Below are positions 1 through 7,100 of a stretch of 9,038 nt of DNA, piece after piece. The notes below the pieces were generated by a model. That model ran no database searches. It had not been told where the DNA came from and saw nothing but the letters and a program-made list of their open reading frames with translations. The position numbers were made by a program, and so were the translations under genes. The stretch is taken from the NCBI GenBank assembly GCA_964637705.1, contig CAZWVM010000145.1, forward strand, positions 1-9,038, in the 5' to 3' direction. Positions within the stretch are counted from its first letter, which is position 1. The number at the start of each line of letters is the position of its first letter. This DNA comes from CAZWVM01 sp964637705. GTDB lineage: Bacteria; UBA8481.

Positions 1-1638
<1,638 letters not shown>

Positions 1639-1666
1639 ACGAGGGTGAGGAGCGAGGCGCGGGAAG

Positions 1667-2383
1667 ATGGAGAGTCGGAGGCGGGCCGTGACGCGCGCTG
1701 ATTCCCGCCCCGAACCCGCCGCCCCGCGGATCCGGGCCGCGTTCTTCGACGCCGGCAATACGCTCGTCTGGGTCGATCATGTTCTCATCGCGGCCGTCGC
1801 GGGCGGGCTTTCGCCGGAAGCCGTGCGCGAGGGGGACCGCCGGATGCGCCCCCTCGTCAACGAACGCCTCAGGGACCTCTCGACCGAGTCGAGGCATTTC
1901 TTCGCGATGTACTTCTCGGGCATGCTCCGGGAGGCCGGCTTTCCGGAAGGGGAGATCCCGGCGGCTCTCGAGCGCATCCGCAAGGTGGAGGCGGTCTTCT
2001 CGGTCTGGCGGCGCGCCAACCCGGAGGCGCGCCCCTGCATCGAGGCCCTGAAACGCGCGGGGGTGAAGGTCGCCGTCATATCGAACGCCGACGGCCGCGT
2101 GGCGTCGCTCCTGGAAGCCTGCGGACTCGCCGATCCCTTCGAGTTCATCCTCGATTCGCACCTCGAGGGCGTCGAGAAGCCCGATCCCCGGTTCTTCCTT
2201 CTCGGGTGCGAGAAGCTCGGTGTTTCGCCCGGTGAGAGCCTTTACGTGGGAGACATCCCCGAGATCGATGTGAAGGGCGCGCGCGCGGCCGGGCTGACGC
2301 CGGTGCTCTACGACCCTCTCGACGCCTTCCCCGGTTTCGACGCATGCCGGCGCGTGAGGGACCTGAGGGAGATCAAGGCGTAG
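1667..2383 (+). CDS. HAD-superfamily hydrolase (subfamily IA-like), substrate unknown
   Basis: Predicted soluble cytoplasmic phosphohydrolase of 238 residues with all four HAD motifs. Motif I is FFDAGNTL, with the nucleophile Asp28. Motif II is VISNADG with Ser139. Motif III is EKPDPRFF with Lys171. Motif IV is YVGDIPEID with Asp196 and Asp201. The helical stretch at about 45-120 between motifs I and II fits a C1 cap, the subfamily IA layout. Position D+2 of motif I, usually the Asp acid/base, is Gly30. DxGxT variants occur among HAD-IA proteins, so this need not mean inactivity, but it makes the chemistry uncertain. The ATG at 1667 gives a 20-residue Arg/Pro-rich leader before the fold. A GTG at 1688 has a much better ribosome binding site (GGAGG at 1677-1681, 6-nt spacer) and may be the true start. 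The gene lies 28 bp after lepA and is probably co-transcribed, with no obvious functional link. Substrate cannot be assigned. Confidence 0.9.
   Translation: MESRRRAVTRADSRPEPAAPRIRAAFFDAGNTLVWVDHVLIAAVAGGLSPEAVREGDRRMRPLVNERLRDLSTESRHFFAMYFSGMLREAGFPEGEIPAALERIRKVEAVFSVWRRANPEARPCIEALKRAGVKVAVISNADGRVASLLEACGLADPFEFILDSHLEGVEKPDPRFFLLGCEKLGVSPGESLYVGDIPEIDVKGARAAGLTPVLYDPLDAFPGFDACRRVRDLREIKA
1677..1681 (+). promoter_or_regulatory. Shine-Dalgarno favouring a GTG start at 1688 for the HAD gene
   Basis: A perfect GGAGG lies 6 nt before an in-frame GTG at 1688 (Val8 of the ATG-initiated product). The ATG at 1667 has only GAGG at 1654-1657, 9 nt upstream. Initiation at 1688 would remove seven residues that lie before the HAD fold and would affect no motif. 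Confidence 0.5.
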
Positions 2384-2384
2384 G

Positions 2385-2407
2385 CCGCGGCCCCGACGGG
2401 CGCGCGG
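2385..2407. terminator. Possible bidirectional hairpin between convergent genes
   Basis: The 25-bp space between the HAD stop and the TPR-protein stop holds an inverted repeat. CCGCG GCCC (2385-2393) pairs with GGGC (2398-2401) and CGCGG (2403-2407), with a 4-nt CGAC loop and one bulged G at 2402. The position between two convergent stop codons suits a shared terminator. There is no T-tract on either side, so a classical Rho-independent terminator is not established. GC-rich DNA forms such stems easily. Confidence 0.35.
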
Positions 2408-2408
2408 A

Positions 2409-4139
2409 TCAGAGACCCAGGATGTTGAGATACATCCGGGCGGTCTCGTTCGCGGGATCGAGTTCGAGCGCCCTCTGCCAGGACCGGGCCGCCGGTTCGA
2501 GCCGGTTCGCGTTGAAGTGGCAGATCCCGAGATACAGGTGGGCCTCGGCGTCGGCCGGATTGACGACAATGACGCGGGCATAGGATCGCGCCGCGGCCTC
2601 GTAGTCCTTCGCAAGCATCTGCACGGTGGCCAGGTTGTAGAGCGCCTGGGCGTTGCGCGGGTCGAGATCGAGAACCTTCTGGTAGAAGGAGACGCCTTCC
2701 GGGTAGCGCCCCGCATTCACCGCCTCGTTGCCCTTCGCCGTGTATTCGTCGATGAGCCGACCGACGTCGGCGATGGAGAGGGGCGCGGGCGTCGCGACCG
2801 GCGCAGGCGCGGGAGCGGGAGCGGGCGCCGGGAGAGGTGTCACGGGGCGCTCAGGTGCCGCAGGCACGGGTGCCGCAGGCACGGGCGCCGCAGGCACGGG
2901 TGCCGCAGGCACGGGTGCCGCAGGAGCAGGTGCTGCCGGCACGGGTGCAGGGCGAGCCACCGCTGGCTCTTCGTAGGGTTCCTCGACGATCGGCGGGAGA
3001 TCGCGCGGAGGAGCGGGCTGGACGGGCGGCGCCGGGGGAACCTCGGCCGGCGGAAGCGTCGGCCGCCGGATCGGAGGAGCGGGCGGCAACGACGCGGGAG
3101 GCGCGACGCGCGACGGCGCGGGCGCGGGCGCGGCGGGATAAGAGGCCGATTCCTCGAGGGGATCGACGATGCGGGGACGCGGCCGGCCGGATCCTCCGAT
3201 CGGGCCGCCCCATGAGTAACCGAGCGAGACGCGGTTGCGCGATCCGAGATCCCCGTAGGGGACATAGGCGTAGTCGACGTTCAGGTCGTTCCAGTTGACG
3301 CCGAAGCCGGTGGAGAGCCCGTGAGAGAGGTCGCGCTCCGAGTTCGATCCGACGCGGAGGCAGAGCCAGCGCACGGGCTTCACTCCGAGGCCGAAGCGCG
3401 CGTGGCTTTCGTCTCCGTCCCCGCCCACGCCCTCGAGAGTCGCCTCGTATCCGAAACCGGCCATCTCGCCTTCGAGCAGCGCGCCCATGTGCCAGGAGAA
3501 GGGGAGGTTCTCGCGGGCGTTGAGGAAGGTCGCGGAGGAGCCCATGTTGAGGATCGAGGCGCCGAGCCGGAGGCGGTGCGAGCCGATCGCGACGACATCC
3601 CACTGGGCGCCGAGGTCGACCGCTCGGCCGGTGGCCTTGTACTGGTCGATCCGGAGCTCGAAGTCCTTGATCGCCGCGCCCCAGTGGAACTGGCGGTTGT
3701 ATCCGAGGCGGCCGCCAACGACGGCACCGATCGAACGATCGGCGCCGGTGAAGGAGGAATTGGACGCGCCGAAGGGATCGTTGTTGGTGGTGCGCAGGGT
3801 GGATCCGTAGTCGAGGCCGGTGAACCAGACGCCCCAGGAGAGGAGATCGCGCCAGGCGCCGCCGAAGGCGACGTGGTTGCCGGTGACGTCGAGAACGAGG
3901 GCGTCGTGCTCGAAGACGGCCTGGAAGCGGCCGAGTCCGGCGATCGCCGCCGGGTTGGACGGGACGGCGAAGAGGTCGCCGGAGAGCGCGGCGCCGGCGC
4001 CGCCGTACGCGGCGATGCGAGCGCCGCGCTCCTCGCGTAGGAAATCGCCGGCGGCGGTGAGACCGTTCGCGGCGTGGGCGGAGGACGCGAGGGAGAGAAC
4101 GAGGAGGGCCGGGGCGACGAGGATTCTCAGAGCGTTCAT
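2409..4139 (-). CDS. PorV/PorQ-like outer-membrane barrel fused through a Pro/Ala linker to C-terminal TPRs
   Basis: 576 residues. A signal peptide covers residues 1-23 (hydrophobic core, SSAHA cleavage site). Residues about 30-312 look like the PorV/PorQ (UPF0164-type) beta-barrel family: GARIAAYGGAGAALSGDLFAVPSNPAAIAGL near the start matches the family's GARAxAMGGAxxAxxDDxxxxxxNPA signature, and alternating aromatic strands end in RVSLGYSWGG. Residues 313-454 are a low-complexity Pro/Ala linker with VPAAP repeats. Residues about 463-564 form three tetratricopeptide repeats with family-typical LDLDPRNAQALYNLA, VNPADAEAHLYLG and LELDPANETARMYLN junctions, and the protein ends at GL. PorV proteins in type IX secretion carry CTD-bearing substrates at the outer membrane; that role here is inferred. 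The start codon overlaps the stop of the giant gene (ATGA), which implies translational coupling. The TPR part is probably periplasmic and the linker could cross the peptidoglycan layer; both are inferences. Standard PorV lacks the linker and TPRs. Confidence 0.85.
   Translation of the reverse strand: MNALRILVAPALLVLSLASSAHAANGLTAAGDFLREERGARIAAYGGAGAALSGDLFAVPSNPAAIAGLGRFQAVFEHDALVLDVTGNHVAFGGAWRDLLSWGVWFTGLDYGSTLRTTNNDPFGASNSSFTGADRSIGAVVGGRLGYNRQFHWGAAIKDFELRIDQYKATGRAVDLGAQWDVVAIGSHRLRLGASILNMGSSATFLNARENLPFSWHMGALLEGEMAGFGYEATLEGVGGDGDESHARFGLGVKPVRWLCLRVGSNSERDLSHGLSTGFGVNWNDLNVDYAYVPYGDLGSRNRVSLGYSWGGPIGGSGRPRPRIVDPLEESASYPAAPAPAPSRVAPPASLPPAPPIRRPTLPPAEVPPAPPVQPAPPRDLPPIVEEPYEEPAVARPAPVPAAPAPAAPVPAAPVPAAPVPAAPVPAAPERPVTPLPAPAPAPAPAPVATPAPLSIADVGRLIDEYTAKGNEAVNAGRYPEGVSFYQKVLDLDPRNAQALYNLATVQMLAKDYEAAARSYARVIVVNPADAEAHLYLGICHFNANRLEPAARSWQRALELDPANETARMYLNILGL
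2854..2943. repeat. 15-nt tandem repeat, six units, coding VPAAP on the minus strand
   Basis: Unit GGTGCCGCAGGCACG on the plus strand. Copies at 2854, 2869 and 2899 are exact, the copy at 2884 has one change, and those at 2914 and 2929 are degenerate. The unit length is a multiple of three, so gain or loss of copies changes linker length and keeps the frame. It lies in the Pro/Ala-rich linker of the PorV-TPR protein. Confidence 0.93.
4136..4139 (-). promoter_or_regulatory. ATGA stop/start overlap coupling the two minus-strand genes
   Basis: On the minus strand the TGA of the giant gene (4138-4136) shares bases with the ATG of the PorV-TPR gene (4139-4137). Only a weak GGTGG precedes the ATG, so termination-reinitiation is the likely way the downstream gene is translated. 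This indicates one mRNA and linked expression. Confidence 0.8.
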
Positions 4140-7100
4140 CGGACCACCGCCAGCTTGCCGCGGTACATGCTGCCCGAGGGATTCGTCACCACGTAGAAGT
4201 AGTAGCCGCTCGCGACGTTCGCGCCGGTGCGGTCCGTCACGTTCCAGTGGATGTAGGCGTTTCCGGCCGACTGCAGGCGATTGACGAGGTTTCCGCGCAG
4301 GTTGTAGATGTCGACCGTCGCGCCGGCCTCGACGGGCCGGAAGACGATGCCGGTGGTGAGGTCTCCGGGAGCGAAGTTGCGCCCGCCGAGGTATGGGTTC
4401 GGCGAGGGCATCGTGACGCTGTTGGTCTGAAGCGTCATCGCGGCGGAGAGGACGGTCCGGTTGCCCGCCGTGTCCGTGATCGTGATCGGGATGTGATACA
4501 TGCCGTTCGGACGCTTGTTGTTCACGCTGATGCGGTAGTGGATCTCGAAGTAGCCGGTCGCGAGCGCGCGGGCGGCGTCGAGCGCGGAGGCTCGGGCGCG
4601 CGCCGCGAGCCCGAGGGACTGCGACCGGAGTATCGTCTCGTAGCCGTTACGATACTCCGAATCGATCACCGAGAAGTCGGCGGTGATGGAGTCCCCGATC
4701 TCGTTGGTCTGGACGATAAGCACGATGGTCTCGCCATTGGAGAAGGTGCCGGTGACGAAACCGAGCGTGTTCTCGACGCTGATGGAGGTGAAGACCGGGT
4801 GCGTGCGGTCGATCATGATCCGCACCGAGCGGGAGTAGCGCTGGTTGTGGTGGCGGTCGTAGGCGATCGCAAAGAGGTTGTAGATGCCCTGCGTCTCCGT
4901 AGAGACGCTCCACATCAGATCGACGCGGGAGTTCTGCGGCCAGGTCGTGAGGTTGACGGTGGAGACGAGACGCGTCTCGCCGTGCATGTCCACGCGGTAG
5001 AGCTCGATCTGGTCGAGGCCGAGGTCGTCGGAGGCGTAGATGCGGACGCGGACCGGGCCGTTGAAGGAGGAATCGACGGCGGGCTCGCGGATGTCGCAGG
5101 AATCCGGAGGGATGAAATCGCCGGCGCCGTTGCGGAGGTGGATGAGGATCGAGCGCGTGCAGAACTCGGTGTCGTTCACGGCGCGGACGACGACCGGGAT
5201 CGATTCGGTGTTCCAGACCGTGTTGTTGACGGCCAGGGTGTAGCGGATCGTGTAGGTGCCGCGGCCGTCGTCGGAGACGATCTCGCTGCCGGTCACGTAG
5301 GTGGTGTCCAGGGGCAGGAAGTTCGCCGAGACCCGGAGACCGTCGGTTCCGGCGCCGCCGACCGTCACGTAGGCGGTCAGCTTCACCGTTCCTCCGTCCT
5401 TGTAGACCCGGTCCGTGTCGGAGACGAGGATGTATTGGATGACCGGGGCGACGGGCGCACGGACCGTGAAGGTTTCCGTCACCGTATCGGTGTTTCTCAC
5501 GATGTCGAAAGCGACAAGTCGGAAGGTCTCGGTCCCCGTGAAGTTGTTCGTCCTCAGGGGGAACCGGCAGGTGAAGACGCTGTCGCCGGCCGCGGCGTCG
5601 CCGTTCAANNNNNNNNNNNNNNNNNNNNNNNNNNNNNNNNNNNNNNNNNNNNNNNNNNNNNNNNNNNNNNNNNNNNNNNNNNNNNNNNNNNNNNNNNNNN
5701 NNNNNNNNTCAGGGGGAACCGGCAGGTGAAGACGCTGTCGCCGGCCGCGGCGTCGCCGTTCAAACCGTCGTCAAGGAGTGCGATGACCGGCGTGTCCGCG
5801 AGATTCTGGGAGACGAGCGTCACCGACTCGACGCGGGTCGTGGCGTCCAGTACGAGAGCCGAGACGGTGATCGTGTCGCCGTCGCGCGGGATCGGGCGGG
5901 GACCGAGGTTGATGGAGACGTTCAGGATCTGCGGCGGACGTCGATCCACGGTGAACGTCTCGGCGCGGACGGGGCCCCAGTTGCCGGCGCGGTCGAGCGC
6001 GCGGGCGTAGAGGGTGTGCACGCCGTCGGTGAGGAGCGAGAGGTTCAGCGTCGCCGCGGCGGTCTCGAGGAGCGAATCGAACGCGCCGTCGACGGACGGG
6101 ACGCGCAACCCCTCGCTCTCGCGGCCCACGATGTCCAGGAAGAACTCGGCGGCGACCACGAACTGCGTGGTGTCGCGCAGGGCCAGGATGACCGAGTCGT
6201 CGTCGTTGATGAACCGGTCCTTCGCGCGGTCGCTTCCGCCGCGGGTGTCCTCGATGTCCGCGAAGATCACCGTCGGGCCGTTGTTGTCGAGCGAAACGGG
6301 CCACCACGAGGAGTCGCCGGTGCCGACGGACGAGACGATGCCGAGGATGACGAGGGTGTCGTTGCGATCGGAAGCGAGGTTGGTGGGGGAGACGAGGTAG
6401 CGGATCGTGTAGGTGCCGCGGCCGTCGTCGGAGACGATCTCGCTTCCGCGGATGTAATGGGAGTCGATGCAACCGAAGTTCGCGGTCAGCGCAAGTCCGG
6501 TGACGCCGTCGCCGGCGCCGTCGGTGTCGGCGAAGACCTTGACGATGACCGTCTGGCCGTTGCGGTAGATCGTGTCGGGATCGGTCGTCGTCACGTAGCG
6601 GACGATCGGCCGGCTGTCATCTCGGTTGACGGTGAAGAAGACACGCGTGAAGTTGCGAACCGTGTCGGAGGCGACAACGGTGCAGGAGGCTGCGCCGGTC
6701 AGCGCGACGGAGCAGGTGATGCTCGCCGTGTAGACGTTGTCGCCGGCGGTGACGTCGCCGCCGTAGCCGCTGTCGTTCATCAGGACTTGGATGGAATCGT
6801 TCAACGTGCGGGCATCGATGTAGACCGAGTCGATCCGCGAGAGGATCTCCGTCGCCTCGATCGTCACCCGGATCGTGTTGCCCGCGGAAACCGAGGAGGC
6901 GGAACCGGGATAGATCACCTGGAGGTTCGTGAGCACGGGCGGCGTGCGGTCGACGGCGAAGGTGACGGAGGAGACGGCGCCCCAGTTGCCGGCCGTGTCG
7001 CGGCCGTGGGCGTAGAGGGTATGCCAGCCGTCGGCGAGCGAGGCGGTGGAGAGGACGCCGACGCACGTCTCGTCGAGGCCGCTGAAGGCGCCGTCGAGGG

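Noticed and set aside
2854..2943. CRISPR-like or non-coding satellite array
   Set aside because: Units are contiguous with no spacers, 15 nt long, and in frame as VPAAP inside a clear coding sequence.
2517..4040. Plus-strand open frames opposite the PorV-TPR gene, including an Ala/Gly-repeat frame
   Set aside because: Biased Arg/Gly/Ala composition, no recognisable domain, and the minus-strand gene has a signal peptide, barrel and TPRs. The Ala/Gly repeat is the reverse reading of VPAAP.
5605..5608. Frameshift or gene split with a TTG start at the gap
   Set aside because: The apparent frame change is fully explained by 100 N plus a 55-bp duplicate; the TTG is the Leu codon of LNGDAAAGD.
5554..5763. 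Biological direct repeats such as an insertion-site duplication
   Set aside because: The copies abut an N run of exactly 100 and code the same unique protein segment; there is no mobile-element sequence between or near them.
4247..6010. Long plus-strand open frame opposite the giant gene, crossing the N gap
   Set aside because: Its translation is a Val/Asp/Arg/Gly-rich shadow of the repeat protein and has no domain pattern. It reads through the artificial N run, and the minus strand has coherent domains over the same bases.
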